A program made the position numbers and the translations under genes. Below the pieces are notes generated by a model that saw nothing but the letters and a program-made list of their open reading frames with translations, was not told the DNA's origin and ran no database searches. A stretch of DNA of 64,000 nucleotides from Toxoplasma gondii ME49 (Eukaryota; Apicomplexa; Conoidasida; Eucoccidiorida; Sarcocystidae): assembly GCF_000006565.2 (NCBI RefSeq), contig NC_031479.1:2754289-2818288 (forward strand), given 5' to 3'. Below are positions 1-13,165 of this stretch, in pieces. Every line of letters begins with the position of its first letter. Position 1 is the stretch's first letter.

Positions 1-46
1 CCTGGGTCATGTTGTATATCTCCGTCAAACTCAGTATCCATACCTA

Positions 47-48
<2 letters not shown>

Positions 49-78
<30 letters not shown>
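49..78. repeat. AT dinucleotide microsatellite
   Basis: About 14 uninterrupted TA units lie downstream of the stop codon of the minus-strand tRNA-modifying enzyme gene. The run is probably in its 3' flank and is likely length-polymorphic. No gene is seen in positions 1-312. Confidence 0.9.
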
Positions 79-83
<5 letters not shown>

Positions 84-312
84 GGGAAGTAGATAGGCGC
101 ACAGTTACATGCGTCCAGATGTAGCGTACGTGCAGACGAAGTGGCGGAATGCACACACGGAAGTGACCTCACCAAACAAACACTGAAAATATGCAGAAAT
201 AACCAGACGAGTGAATGGAGCTGAATATATAAACGCATGAATATATAGGTGATTCGTGGTCGAAGTCACAATTGAATTCGCATCTTTATGAAGACGAAAG
301 AAAGTGAATTCC

Positions 313-3300
313 TCACCGGTTGAGACCGCCGTCGACCCACGGGTCTTTTCCTATTGTGGACGCGACACCTGAAGCTTGCCCAGACAGAGCCTTGAGTCTC
401 TCGCGTTTAGCTTTTTCTGCTTCTGAAAACGTGGCAAAGCATGCACACTATTAGACATGCTGTGATGCTCGAAAAGCACTACTAATACCCTGCTTTTCCT
501 TAGTAAATTTGAATTTAACATGACTTCTTTTCTCTCACATCGGAACGAAGACAACAGCGAGACGCTTGAGCGCCGTCTAGCCCTAGTGTATCGGAAACGG
601 GTGCAATGTCAAGAACGAAAAGAGGATGCGTTTTGCATGCATGCACAGGCTGCGAACCGAGGCAATCAAAAAAAAGGGGAAGAGCACCAGAGTCACAAGA
701 ACCGCGCTTGCACTCTTCGGAATACCGGCGGGAGCCTAGATGGACGTGTACCTCCACCTCCCATCGACACTGATCACTTCACCTGTAGAATTCTACGCAT
801 TCATAAACTATACGAGCAACAGCCTCTGGCATTTACCGAAAGTGGAAAAAACTGAGAAGAAACGCCGAAAAAGCTGGGAGCAGTTCTTCCTGGGACATCG
901 GGATCTCTCTGAGATTTGGAGTGAAGGCGGCGAAAGACTCACCAGACAGGTGTGCAGCTGCAGCATGAGGATGGTCCTCCGTGAAAGGCTTGTTGTTGAG
1001 GAACTCTGAGGAAGAAGCAGAGAAGAGCACTGAAAAAACTGAAGGTTCGCTGCGTCTGCCTAAGCCTTCGCCACTCTCAGATTCATTGATTTCTTCTACT
1101 TTCTCGTAGAAGATCGGATACTCCGCATACAGCAAAGGGGAAGGCGCACTAACATCCGAAGAATTTTGCGTTCAGTTCTCAATCTCAACGTTTTCCTTCT
1201 GGTTCTGCCGTACGAAGGAAGTTTAAAAAGCGGCTACTTCATTCGAACAAGAGGCATGTTACTTCCACGGCTAGACGCTGCAGGAGAGGGGAGGCATGAC
1301 TCTCTAAAGCTCGTCGCTCTTTTGGGCTTCTTGAAACGACCCACGCATGAGCGTCCCCGACCGCTGTGCCCCGTGTCGAAGCTGGACTTCTCGAATTTTC
1401 AAGAAAAGGAAATGGGCATATGTGATAAAAAAAACAAACATGGCGAGCCGGGAGTCACAGAGAGCACTGCGAGAAAAACGATGCGCCACGGGATGCGGAA
1501 AAATCGAGAGCGACAGAGACACAGGACGCCACAAGAAAGAGAAACAGGAAACAATACGGCCTTCCGAGACCAAACTGAAAGATACACGTGCTGGATTAAA
1601 TATTCTACCAGTGTTCCTATTTCTTGGAAGCAAGAAACAAAAGGGTAAACTCAAAGACATTGTTGCCAACAGAATAACACGAAATCCCATGAAACTGGAT
1701 TATATATGCATATAGATATAGATAGACAGAAAGATAGTTAGGCGTGGCCAAGGGAGTGGCGAAAAATTGAGGGCGGAAACGAAGGTGAAGGCCATGAAAA
1801 ACGAAACGCGAAAGAGGAACCTGTGTTTGAAGAAAGGCGCGCCTACCGTGGACAATTCGAATCGCAGGCTCGTGCGTTTCGTCGTGCCACGCTTGTTCGT
1901 TCTCAGCTGAGATAAACAAGCAAATCCGTGACGTCATCACAGATCTCTTTGGGGCAACAAACGACGCGAATAAATGTAGGTGTTTCGTCCACATGTCGGC
2001 CACAAAGTGCCACCGCCCCACTGTTCTTTGCATGCAAGACACGGTAAGGAAAAGAGATTCGCAACGATCGCCAGGCACAGTATGCGCCTCCTGTTGCCTG
2101 TCTCCTTTTCCACCATTGATCATGACTTCTAAAGTTCGAAAAAAGAACTTCGTTTCTTTCGGAGAAAGAAATGTTCTGCCGCAGATCGCCACAGTGCGAC
2201 CGCTGCCTTGATTGCCGGAGGAAAGCAATGAGAGAAGCAAGGTCGATACGCACAGAGAAACGAGGGTCTTGTACAACCTTGTTTGACGCTTGTGGAGTAT
2301 CACTGTGTATCTCGGCAGTGCAATTCCACAACAAGGGGAAGAGCACAAAACGATTCACACCATCAGCATTCGCGATGACGAGTTTTTCGACTGCTGCCGT
2401 TGAAAGGTGTAAGTGCGAGCACGGGCAGAAACTGCAGAGGACGTCGAGACGCGAGTCGCAACACTTGCCGCCCCGCTGGGGTAGGAACTCACCGTGGCTG
2501 GTGTCGAGGAGATAGAGAGGCAAGTGCTGCTGGCGAAGAAGAAATTTGTTGACAATCCAGCGGCGCTGCTTCTTCGCGTACTGGCACGACCGCGTCACCA
2601 GGCAAGCTGCCGCAGAGGCCAGTGTTGGCGGACACAGAGTGCCCGCGGGACATCCAAAGCGACAGGAAGAACTATCCGAGAGCGTCGATGAAGAAGAGCA
2701 AGACGAAGACCCAGTAGAAGCGGAAGTGGAAGCGGTCGGTGTCTGTTGACGTTGTTTTTGTCTTTGGTGAAGCAGGAAGGGGATGAATTCTTTGTAGCCT
2801 GGAGAGAAGGACAGACGTCTGCGAGGAAACACCATGACGCGACTGTGCGTGCATCTCTTTCTCCTCAGCTGCCCAACTCGGGGGTCCCCACCAACTCCTT
2901 AGTCTGTTCATGCATTCTCCGTCAACGCTTTCCCCACTTCGTTTCGTGCTTCCTTTTCTCCCTCGTTTCGTTTCAAACACACCGAGAGACTGCAGTGCCG
3001 CGGCCTGGACTCCAGCGAGAGACAGAGAAAACCCCTGGTGTTTCTGAGAGTCCGTCGCCCACCTCCCTGGACTCGTCAGACACAGCATCCGAGTGTGCAT
3101 CTATTCACTCCTCAATCCATTCACTCTCACTCTCTCCTTTCGTCTCACCTATACTCTGAAGCACTCCAGGCAATCTCGTCTCGCCTCCAGCGGCAGGCTC
3201 TGCTTTTCGAGAGGCCCTGTCCTCGCACGCACTGTCTCCGCTTGTCTCCACAAGCGTGGTGTCTCCCTTGGCGTCGCCTGGAACGGTCGCAGCCGTCGCG

Positions 3301-6300
3301 TTTCCGTCGGAGGAGACACCGCGCTCAGCCGTCGTCTTCACCCGTTTTTTCTCCGGTTCTCTTCCTGTCTCCTTCGCGCCTTCTTCGGGAGCCGTAGAGT
3401 CTGAAACACGAGCTCCTTCTCCGCGGCCCTCGTAGAGGCCTAAGGTGTCGAGCAGCCACTCGCACTCCTGGAGGAGCCCAGCCTGTTTGCGTGGCATGTG
3501 TGCACAGGACACAGACGAGAGAGGCGGCGGTTGACGAGGAACTCAAGAGTTCTTCAGAGAAAGCTGCCAGCGCATGACGCGTGTCAAGGAGGTCACACAG
3601 TGCCGAAGCTGTGAGCACTACGGGGCGCGAAGGCGGGGCAGAACGGCGACAGGAAGGAAGCAAACAGGACGCCTGCGTCTACAAGATACACCTTTTCTGG
3701 GCGGTCTGCCTACACACAGATGCGTGCAAGTGTCTTGTGTGGAAATGAGGACTACTGCGGGTTTAGATCTTGAAAGCAAACAGGAGAAGGAAGAAGCAGT
3801 CGAGCCAAGCTTGTGGTGGCCGTAGCACGGGAGGAACGCCACCCCACGGGAGCGACCCCGTGGCCACAAGGAGAGAAGCCGAACTTGCAAAAGCGGACAC
3901 TCAGGCGAAGAGCTGGAAGCGATCAAGAAAAGAAGCCTATGAGACCGAAATAGCGCGTAAAGATAGGTGGAATGAGAACGCGAGATCCACCCACTTGAAG
4001 CATTTGCTCGACTCGTTTTTCTAGTCTGCGTCGATGGACTGCTTCGTCCCTGCAGTCGAGCCAGAGAATGCAGCTAGGGTACCTGAGCGCAGACAGCGAC
4101 CCCACATTATCCCCTGCAGTGCTTCCAGAGAGAAACAAAACGGCACGAAAAAACGCAGATGACGTAGAGCCTCTCTCGTCCCCCGAGTAAACGCACACTT
4201 CCGTCTCGGCCTCATGGCCTTCACACGTTCGTCTGAAAAGCGATTTCGAGCTATCGAATGCTCTATCTGGGTCAATGCATGCATAGGCCTTCTGCCTCAT
4301 TTCCACAACGACCTCGACTCGGGAAAACAAACTCTCTCCAGAAGAGTCCAAGTAAGTCTGTGGAGCGTGACGGCGAGACGCGACCTTGTTTCCTCATGTT
4401 TAGCTCCCGTTTTTCAGAGAGACCGAACACGAAGAACCGGAGTTTCTTAAAGCTTTTTGAAAAGCTACGTTTTGTTCATAGCAGCGTGGATGGGGAGTCC
4501 TAAAGCCTCGCGTGTCCTTCTTGATCGGGTGGAGCACCCGCGTGAGAGTAGCTTCAAACAGAAAGAAGAGCGAACGGCTGTCTTCAGATAAGCTGAAGAG
4601 AACGGAGTCCATGCTCCCCAAAACGGTGGTCCTGAACTCGTTCCGGACAGCGCAACAGAACGAAACACGACGCCTACCTCAGACCTTCTCGAATGCTCGC
4701 TTCGCGTTCCCGACGCATGAGTTCGCTGTGAGGCACTCCTGTGCTCTGAGTCGTCTGAAGATTCATCAGAGAGAAGACCCAGAAAATCGAAGGAAAGACT
4801 CACAGAAACAAACTAACGAATTTAAAGTCAGCAGTCCGCTAATGCTTCGGGTTTAGACACGCAGACACAGACGTCAACAGAACCGCTGTTTATCTGCGAT
4901 TTCTTTCTCTTCTGCCTTTCTCCCTGTATCCGACCTCGATGCTGCGTATGATGCGTCGCTTGTCTCTCGGATGCAAGTGAGCTGCCTGAAGACACCAGAA
5001 CGAGGCAAGATCCACAGCCATGCAGTAAGTTTGAAAATGGGTATATCTGGTGTAGCATTGAAAACACTTTATTGCCAAAGAGGCCGTGCAAATTCTACTT
5101 TCATATAACTTGAATACGGGATATAAAAGAGAAAGACAATTGATACGACTCGCAGGACACCCTCCACAAAGAAAACGTTCTCCTCAACCTACAAGTGACA
5201 CTATACGTTCTCCAATCGGTCGATGATTTGCGGTGCAAAAGCCTTTCGTCTCCCCTCGTAAGTCCCCTGGAGCTCCTAGTTTTCTCTTATATGCACGGGC
5301 GTCTGAATTTGGTCTCTCCGGAAAGAAGCTCAGCACGAGTCTTGCTACATCCATTCGATTGACACTTTGTTACAGAGAAGAGAGATGGAAGGAGAGAGCG
5401 AAAAGACAAAAAAAGAGGAAAGTACTCCAGCTGCGGCCTTGATCCTGGAGTTGGCCAGGAAGACACAACGAAAGCACACAGATCACCCGGCACCCGTTGA
5501 TTCTCAGCATATGTTTCAATAAGTTCGAGGCATCAATAAAGATTCGATTCCTTTCATACTCCCTGCAAAACATCTTTGCTGCACCTATCGCCACAGCGCA
5601 CATACCCTTTCAGGATCGAGTTTTTTCAGTTCCGCATAGAGTGTCTCGGTGGAGAATCCGTCGAGCGCTGCAGACAAAACCCGCGGAAAAACCTGCGAAA
5701 CGGAGGTTGCTTAGGCGAGGAAGAGATCCGAAAAGTCAATAACCGAGAGGAGAACAAGGGTGCTCCAGAAGGAGCGAAGAAGGCAGATAGCACGGCAGGC
5801 ACAGAAGAGTGGTTACGTCACAAAAAAGAAAGCTTACGCGAACAGGAACCGCTTGATTTGTCTTGCATCTCCGATTCCAAGTCCTCGTGCAAATAGCGGT
5901 CCAGAAGCGAACGCCAGAGAAGGTGTTGGAGATACAGCTGAGTCCCGCCCACGACGATGGGCAAGACACCTCGCGCATGCAGAGCCTCAATCTGAAGGAA
6001 AACGAGATCGCAGTTAGTTACGGCTAACGTTCTTAGCCGAGCATCAGCTTAGGCGCACAGATGGGCATCACGAATCAGTGCATGATTTGTACGTACCTGC
6101 CTCGCCACAGTGGTACCTACCGCATTAAAGATCTTAGGAGCTGTACGAATAGCAGTCACCACTGGCATAGCTTAGAAGTCTGCGCGTGCGACTACTGGTA
6201 GAGCAACAGGCATCACGTGATGCGCCTAACCGAAAACGCAGGCTAAGATAAAACACAAGTGTCTCGTGGCGTAGCTAGAAAACGAAGTCTTTAGCTGAAA

Positions 6301-8517
6301 TGAAAAAGTCGGGAGAAAAAAGGCGAAGCAGAAGGAAAACAATGAAAGAAGCGAAAGAGGGGAAACTGACTCTCGCTGTTTTTAGTATCTCCTTTTATAT
6401 TTAATTTGAGTTATACACCTCTGCATCACAAAGCAACTTCGCGAATGGAGAGTGGAAGGTAGAGAAGCGAATTAACAGAGAAAGGGCTATGGCATCTGCT
6501 CCACGACAGGTGTGGAAGCATCCAGAAAAGCACGAAGAAGAAGAGGCACAGCAGAGAGAGGCACTCCGTTATCCTAAAGGCAATAAGAAAAGCGTTCGTC
6601 TTTGGAAAAGGAAAAATGCAAATGGCCAGCGTACCGTTTGAGTTGCCAGCTGGAGAAAGCGCAAGACGCTGAAGTGAGAGTCGACATCGCAGATGTCCAG
6701 CAGATGGTGTGGCACTTGTTTCTGCTCTTCTACGGAGGCTTTTGCAGTCGCGATGTCACAGCCTTTGTAGACCTGGAGAGAATAAATGGCAGGAGGCCGC
6801 GCACGGACTTGAGTGAATACAGGGTATCCCCTCAGGTTGTCCTTCTCCCTTTCTCCTTCTTTCTCCTTCTTTCTGCTTCTCTCTCATTCTCTCTCCTCCT
6901 TTCTTCTTTCTCCTTTCTTCCTTCTCCTTCCTTCTACGTTCTGTCTCCTTCCCGGATTGCTTGTTCCTGTTTTTCAGTCTCGTTCTGAGTATGTCTGTCT
7001 TTTCATCCGCCCCCCCCCTGCTTCGCCACAAGTCTCTGCAAAAGGGATCCGCAATCCAGAACCGTACAACAAAAATCGAGAAAACGGAGCACTTAAAAGA
7101 GCTCCTGGGATACCGAGTGTGACTCCAGTTGTCGTCCGCCCCGCGTTCGTCGTCTCTTTCTCGACGCTTTTTCCCCTCTTCCCTGCGGTGTCTCAGCGTC
7201 TCGCTCTCGCGCTCCTCGATGTGCGCCAAACATATGCCAGCGCGTAAGATCGTCGAAGCTAACGGTGTGCTCCTGATGTCAGGAGACGAGCCGAGCTGGA
7301 AACAAGAAATCTTCTTTGCTCTTTCGCTCGACAGGTTCGTCCCTCACCTGCATAGAATCCGCACTGACAATTTCGGCCGCCTGGCCTCTGCGCTGAAGAG
7401 CGAGAGCGACTTCCACACTCAGGCGAGTTTTTCCGACGCCCGTCGGACCCAGGATGAACACCACGCCCCGAGAGGGGACAGCCGACGCAAGCGGAGGCGC
7501 CACAGAGGAGACAGAGGAACTCGGAGACGCAGAGGCAGAGGACCGCGACGGAGAAGCTGGAGATGAAGCGGGAAGTGATGAGGAAGAGAAAGAAGAAGAC
7601 AGAGTTGAGGAAGAAGATGGAGATGTAGAGGAAGCCTGAGTTGAAGAGGAAGAAATAGAGGGCGGCAACGAGGCACAGGCAGACAGCGAAAGCAAGAAAG
7701 AAGGAAATGTAGAAAGGGAAGTCGATGGCGAGGCCGGAGAAGCGAAACCGGACGCAGGAGCGAAAGAAGCAGATTCCTCAAAGTGTCGCTTGTCCTCCTG
7801 AACACTGGTCACTGACAGACGGAGAGGCAAGAGTCTCTCGCTGAATTTCTTGGGGAGTTTTTCTGAGAAAATACCGCTGCAGCCAGCAGACATCGACGTC
7901 GAGTGGGGCACTGTTCTTCTTTCGCCTTTTGATCCACATGAGTGGATTCGCTCTGAGAGAAGACAGGAAGAGCGAAGGATGCGTTCCTCCATTCTCGCGA
8001 AGCCTGAAGAACGAGTTATGTGACTCTCACGCGCAAATAAGAGGCGAGGGCAAAGGGTCTTCTCACATCTCGAGGTGCGCCAGCTCTCAGTTCTCAAACC
8101 GGTTCTTTGTCTTGGGGGGCGGTTGTGAGATGCGGCCGACAAAGAAGGACGCCCAGAAAAGAGAAATGAGGGGGGACAAAACGAAGCAAGAAGAGACGAC
8201 GCATGAGAAGAAAGTCGGGGGCACAAGACGCCTCCCCTCTGGGGGGTGTCGACTACGCTTACGCAAGAGAGGGAGACAAAGGCGGTATCGCCAGCGGACC
8301 GCGTCGACAGAGAAGAGCCTAAGACACTGGAAGAGAGGCAGAGGCAGGCGAGGAAGAAGAGAGAAAGGAGAGACTGAGAAGCGGAGGAGATGAATGAAGA
8401 TGTGAGCGAAACGCCGCAGACAGACGCGTTCACGAGAGACATATGCAAAAGCAGGCACACGCGGACGGCCACCAGAGAAAATAAAGATGTCAAAGCGTGG
8501 AAGGGGGACGAGCGCAT
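313..8517 (-). CDS. tRNA dimethylallyltransferase (MiaA/IPT family), 12 exons, 870 aa
   Basis: Transfers a dimethylallyl group to A37 of tRNAs reading UNN codons. Exons in transcript order: 8517-7348, 6772-6635, 5991-5838, 5667-5606, 4985-4935, 4754-4678, 4082-3995, 3482-3149, 2798-2493, 1906-1847, 1005-943, 422-313. They sum to 2613 nt with all phases agreeing. Family motifs appear in order: P-loop GPTGVGKT (about residues 357-364), SADSMQVYKG with the catalytic Asp (about 387), VPHHLLDI, LPIVVGGTQLYLQ (about 446-458), HPRDKRRIIRSIE, ILWLDC, GVLQSIGYKEF and QYAKKQRRW. The first 350 residues are Ser-rich and begin with a hydrophobic stretch (LTSLFSLVAVRVCLLLH) that could be a signal sequence, perhaps for the apicoplast; that is inference. 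The C-terminus is a short basic tail with no zinc finger seen. Family call very secure; individual minor exon edges less so. Confidence 0.93.
6836..6935. repeat. polypyrimidine (CTTT/CTCC) low-complexity tract
   Basis: Nearly pure C/T on the plus strand for about 100 bases, inside the first intron of the minus-strand tRNA dimethylallyltransferase gene, so the transcript strand is polypurine there. It is not the acceptor tract of that gene. Confidence 0.8.
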
Positions 8518-11001
8518 GATGTGAAACAGTCTCCCGCCTGTCGGATGAAGATACAGTGGATCACGCTGGAACAGGAAAGGAAGCAGCGTCTCGTGGGGAG
8601 GCTCCAGAAGTGATTGTATTTTTTTCTCTTCCTCGTTGCTGACGTTGCTGATCGGTGATTAAAACTGTGTTTGGGAAGAACACTCCCACCGACGCTTCCC
8701 GCTTCTCATTACAACAGAAGTAGGAGATACGAGACTCAGATCGCAGGGAAGACCAGGCAAAGATCCATGTCTCTTCGAGTTAACAAGCGGAAACGACAGC
8801 CGAGTAAAAACAGTTGACGCCGCCTGCGAGCCGCTGTTCAGTAAAAGCTCTCTTCTCGTCGCTCTTTGCCACGGAGCAGCGCATCCGAAACACCCCTCGC
8901 TCTCGTGGGTTGGCGCATTCACAGGAGACAAAAAGTCGAGCGCAGCATCAGTCCAGCTGTTTTCGCAAAAACTCTGGCGGACACGCCAGAATTGAAGGAA
9001 TCCAAGTTCGCACAGCGTAGCTTCCATGTATCCTCCATTAAAGAATCAAGCTCTGTACAACTCTATAGACCAGAGAGTCGCTTTACAAGTTAAACACTCC
9101 AGGATTCCTGATGAAGCAAGGCACCTCGTCAGAAGGCATTCATATTTGTGACAAGCATAGGCTGGAGCTGTCAAGAAGCGTTGTTGTACAGGGCATGAAC
9201 TGAGATGGTTAAAACAGTGAAGACAGACTATTGGCTAGCTGCATTGATAGCCAAAACATGATTTGATTTGCAATTCTCGAATAGACTTGAACTTTTAGGT
9301 GAAGAAACTAGACGTTTTCTGTTTTCGGGAGAGACAGAAGGGCCCCTGTACGAGTCGACACAGGAGACACCGTCAAGCCTGGCCCCCCGGATGCATGCTG
9401 CGGCTTTCTAGCTCTTCCTACAACTGTGGTAAACAAGACTCGGCGCGCATAAACTGACAAAGAGGCGACAATCCAAGGAATAGAGACAAAAAGAGTCGAG
9501 TGAAAGCAGGGGAGGGTGTTTTTCCTCCTTTTCCTTCCTTCCTTTATTCTTGTCTTGCTCGTATCTCGATTCTGAACGACGTGCGGCGTGCACGCGCACC
9601 TTCTGGGGGCGTTTCGACTATAAGCCGAGGGAACGCGCGTCCGTTACATGTCTGGACTGTGGGTGCCCCAAAAAGGTCGTGGAAAAAGAAAAAGAGGCTG
9701 TTGAGAAGAAAAGATGCTCTTCGCTCTCACTTCTCTCTCGTCTAACCAAACTTTGGCTTTTCACCGCACCGATTTTTGATTTTGGCTCGTCTGGCGTACA
9801 CCAACTCGTTTTTGAGAGGTCCTGGCGTATCTCTCGTCCACCAGGAACCGCGAGGTTCGTTCCTGCCAACTCTTTTTTGTGGGGGGTTTTTCTTTCGCGC
9901 CGGACTCTTTTCTGAGAGAAAGGGCACTTTTTCCGAGGAAAGAAGGCAGACGTAGAGAGGGCGAAGGTGTTCCTCTGTCTGGGCTTCGTTCCGCCTTTCT
10001 TCTCCGGGCGGGACATCGGGGGCATTAGCGGAACACTGCAGCAGTCACGAACTTCCTGAGCTTACCTGGCACACTTCTGTCAACGTTTTCCTCTCAGTTT
10101 CGTCAGTCTGTGCAAAAAGAGGAACTTGACATCGGAGTGGGGACGGAGTTGGCGATGGAGAAAATTCATCGGGCCTGCTGAAAGAGTCGTTGGGTTCGAC
10201 GTGGTGCACATGCAGATATAGATCAGGAGCGTTGTCTGCACGCCGTCTTCTCTTCTCGGATTGAAAAACTCAAGCAAGTTCCAGCTACACAAAGGGGAAT
10301 TGCGCGACGGCGTTTCTGGTGCTCTAACTCAAGTCGTCTTTTTCAGGCGAAAGTCTTCATTTCGTTTCTTTCCCGGGAGTCCACCGCCCCCGACCATCTT
10401 CGTTGTACAACACTCCTTCTCTCTTCCCTGGATCTCGTCTCCTCTGACTCTGTTCTTGCCTCTCCTTTCTGCCCTACCACCGCCCCTCAGTCCCCCTTAT
10501 GTATGCTATACATCCCCTATTGTATCCCAACTCGAAGATTATCTCACTGCCTCGACAGTGCATGTTGCTTTACGGGTGAATTTTCCCTTCCATTTCTTCT
10601 AGTCTACTAAAAGGGTGCTTTTTTCAAGAGCCCCGGCCAAGGTGCTCCCTGCTCTTTTCTGGTGTGCATGGAGGTCGTTTTTGCGTATTCGGGTGGAAAA
10701 AGAGAACGTGGCCGTTGTTTTTGAGCGGAGATACACGTTCATTCTTCGTCTTTAAATTCGAGAATCTGTAAGCTGATGGGAGGAAATAGGCGCTTTGATA
10801 TGTGTCTGTTGTAAAGAGTTCGGTACATAAAGACTGTCGTCACGAAACGGGGAGTCGTGAAACCGTCACGGGAATCGCCGATGAAGACGTGAACCGTTTA
10901 GTTTTCTGTATACGAGCCTGTCTGGCTGTCGTGTGTGGCCTCTTCTTTCCGCTCCAGTCGTTTCCTTTTATAATTGCAACACACTCTTCCACTCCAGGAA
11001 A
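8518..11001. promoter_or_regulatory. divergent intergenic region between tRNA-modification gene and splicing-factor gene
   Basis: About 2.5 kb with only short ORFs in all frames and no recognisable protein. It separates two genes transcribed away from each other, so it should hold both promoters and 5' untranslated regions. Just before the plus-strand start codon a pyrimidine-rich run ends in CCACTCCAG followed by GAAAATG, which could be the acceptor of a 5'UTR intron. No core promoter element could be assigned with confidence. Confidence 0.5.
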
Positions 11002-13165
11002 ATGGGCGACCTCGATTTTGACGAGGTAGAGAAGCTCCTGGACAGTCGGGACGTGGGGCGGGACAAAGAGGGGAGCACGCACCGAGAGAACGAGGAGAAG
11101 CCTGTGAACAACGAACGGAACGAGAGAGCAGGCCCCTCCAAAGCCACCATAGGTCCGCCGTCTCGACGGGGCGGTGCTCGAGGTGGGGACGACCGAGGCT
11201 CGCCTTCTCGTTCTCCAGGCCCCAACAAAATCAGGGGGAGGAGTGGACGCGGAGAAGACGGACGGGGACCAAGAGGAGGCAGTGGCACAAAGAGGGAGGG
11301 TTTAAGCAAGAGAGAAAAAGAAGGAGCCTACCACAGGGAGTGGCCCAGCGGGTCGGGGTACGGCAGGAGGGATGACCATGATGACAGATGGAGAGGACGG
11401 CGTGGAGACGACCGGCATAAAGGCCCTTCGCGATCCATGCGCAGCAGGAGCAGGGACAGAAGGCGGGGTTCCCGAAGCCCGCACTACGGCCGCGAAAGCC
11501 GGGGGGGACCCGGCGGCCGGGGACCAAGTCCTGGCACTCTTCGGGACGAGGCAGTGTACATTAGGATGCGGCGAGAAAGAGATGAACAGCAGAAGAAACA
11601 GCGCGAGGACGAACTGAAGAAGCGTGAAGTCGAGGAGGCTCGCCGTGACGACCTCACTGTCCTCGTCCTGAATCTGTGCTTAAAAGCAGAAGAGAAACAT
11701 ATTTACGAGTTCTTCTCCGCGAATGCGGGAAAGATTCGGGACATCCAGTTGATTCGGGACCAACGGTCGGGCACTTCCAAAGGTGTTGCATATGTCGAAT
11801 TCTATACTCAAGAGAGTGTGATCAAAGCGATGGCTTTGAACGGCATCGCGTTCAAGGGACAGCCGCTTCGAGTGCAGGCATCGATGGCTGAGAAGAACCG
11901 CGCCGCCCGCGCAGCGAAACAGCAGCAACAAGGTGGGGCGGCGGCCGAGTCGGCGGTAGTGAGCATTCCAATGAGAGTGTATGTGGGCGGACTGGTTGAC
12001 AACCTTGCGAAGATTCAAGAGGAAGATCTTCGAGTGCTCTTCGGGCCTTTTGGACGCATCAACGAAGTCGAGATCCCGAAGGACGCAAACACAGGGGGAC
12101 TCCGGGGGTACGGTTTCGTGACCTACGCGTCTGCTGCTGACGCCCACGAAGCCATGCAGCACATGAACAACTTTGAGTTGCTTGGCCAACAACTCAGAGT
12201 TGGCTACGCTGCTGATGGTGTTCGCGGTAGCGCCACCGAGGGTACGCTCCAGCAGGCGGCAGCAGCGGCTGCACTTCAGCAGCAGCAACATCAGCTGGTA
12301 CCTCCCCCTCAGGTTTCCCAAGAAGCTGTCCTTGCGCAGCAGCTGGCAGCCCAAGCTGCGGCTGCGAAACAGGGTGCACAGCCTCTTGGAGCCGTCGACG
12401 AGACCAAAGATCTCCAAGAGAAGGACGAAGACGATGGTCTGGACGACGATGATGGAGATAAGGGCTTGATTCATGGGAGAGACCACAAACAGGCGCTGAT
12501 GCAAAAGCTGCTCAACCGAGACGCTGGCTCGTCTACCAGCTCCGCAGCAACTCAGGTGAGTTGTTGAAAGCCATAGTCAACGTGACAAGTGGCTGAGTTT
12601 TCCATGCGGTGTAATGGTGACTGGTGGCGCTATCAGTTCGAGTCCCAATGCGTTGTTATTAATAGCGTTTCACACCTGGTGGAGGGTGTGATGCAAGCGC
12701 ATTTGTCCAGTTAGAAGCTGGCAGCAGACATCGCTGAAGGAGAATCTGGTCACTTCAGGGGTCTATTAGGTCAAGTCGCTTTGATTTGTGTTGTTGTGTT
12801 GCTGCCGATGTCTGCAGAGTGGCTTCCTCCCCGCGAGCAACGGAGCATTGTTTGCCGACAACGCGACAGGCAGTTGTAACGTCGTTCTGCACAATATGTT
12901 TGCTGCCAAAGACGTGAATTTGAAGGAAGACCCACATTTCTTCTTAGACCTTGGAGACGATGTTCGCGATGAGTGCAAGAAATTCGGCTCGGTAGAGAAG
13001 GTATGGATCGACGAGCGCAACGTCGACGGCAATGTCTGGATCCGGTTCGCCCACCCGGATCAAGCCCGAGCTGCTTTTGGTGCCCTCAACGGACGATACT
13101 TTGCCGGAAAGCCGATTAGTGCAGAGTTCATTAGTGATGCAGTGTGGTCAAGCACCTGTTCATGA
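11002..13165 (+). CDS. RBM39/CAPER-like splicing factor (RS region, two RRMs, UHM), 633 aa
   Basis: A nuclear pre-mRNA splicing factor of the CC1/RBM39 family. Two exons, 11002-12555 and 12818-13165; the 262-bp intron is phase 0 and the lengths give 634 codons including stop. ATG 11002 has good context (GGAAAATGG); an in-frame ATG at 10933 exists but looks like leader. Residues 1-200 are Arg/Ser/Gly-rich (RS-like). RRM1 lies at about 217-295 with RNP1 KGVAYVEF, RRM2 at about 324-400 with RNP1 RGYGFVTY, followed by an Ala/Gln-rich linker and an acidic patch. The second exon alone encodes a U2AF-homology motif (about 535-633) with the Arg-x-Phe loop as GRYFAGK, which in the family binds Trp-containing ligand motifs of partners such as SF3B1. 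Domain order matches human RBM39 exactly. The upstream MiaA-type gene is divergent. Confidence 0.93.

Noticed and set aside
12600..12660. tRNA-like B-box (GTTCGAGTCCC) in the RBM39-like intron
   Set aside because: No matching A-box or acceptor stem at proper distance, so not a tRNA gene.
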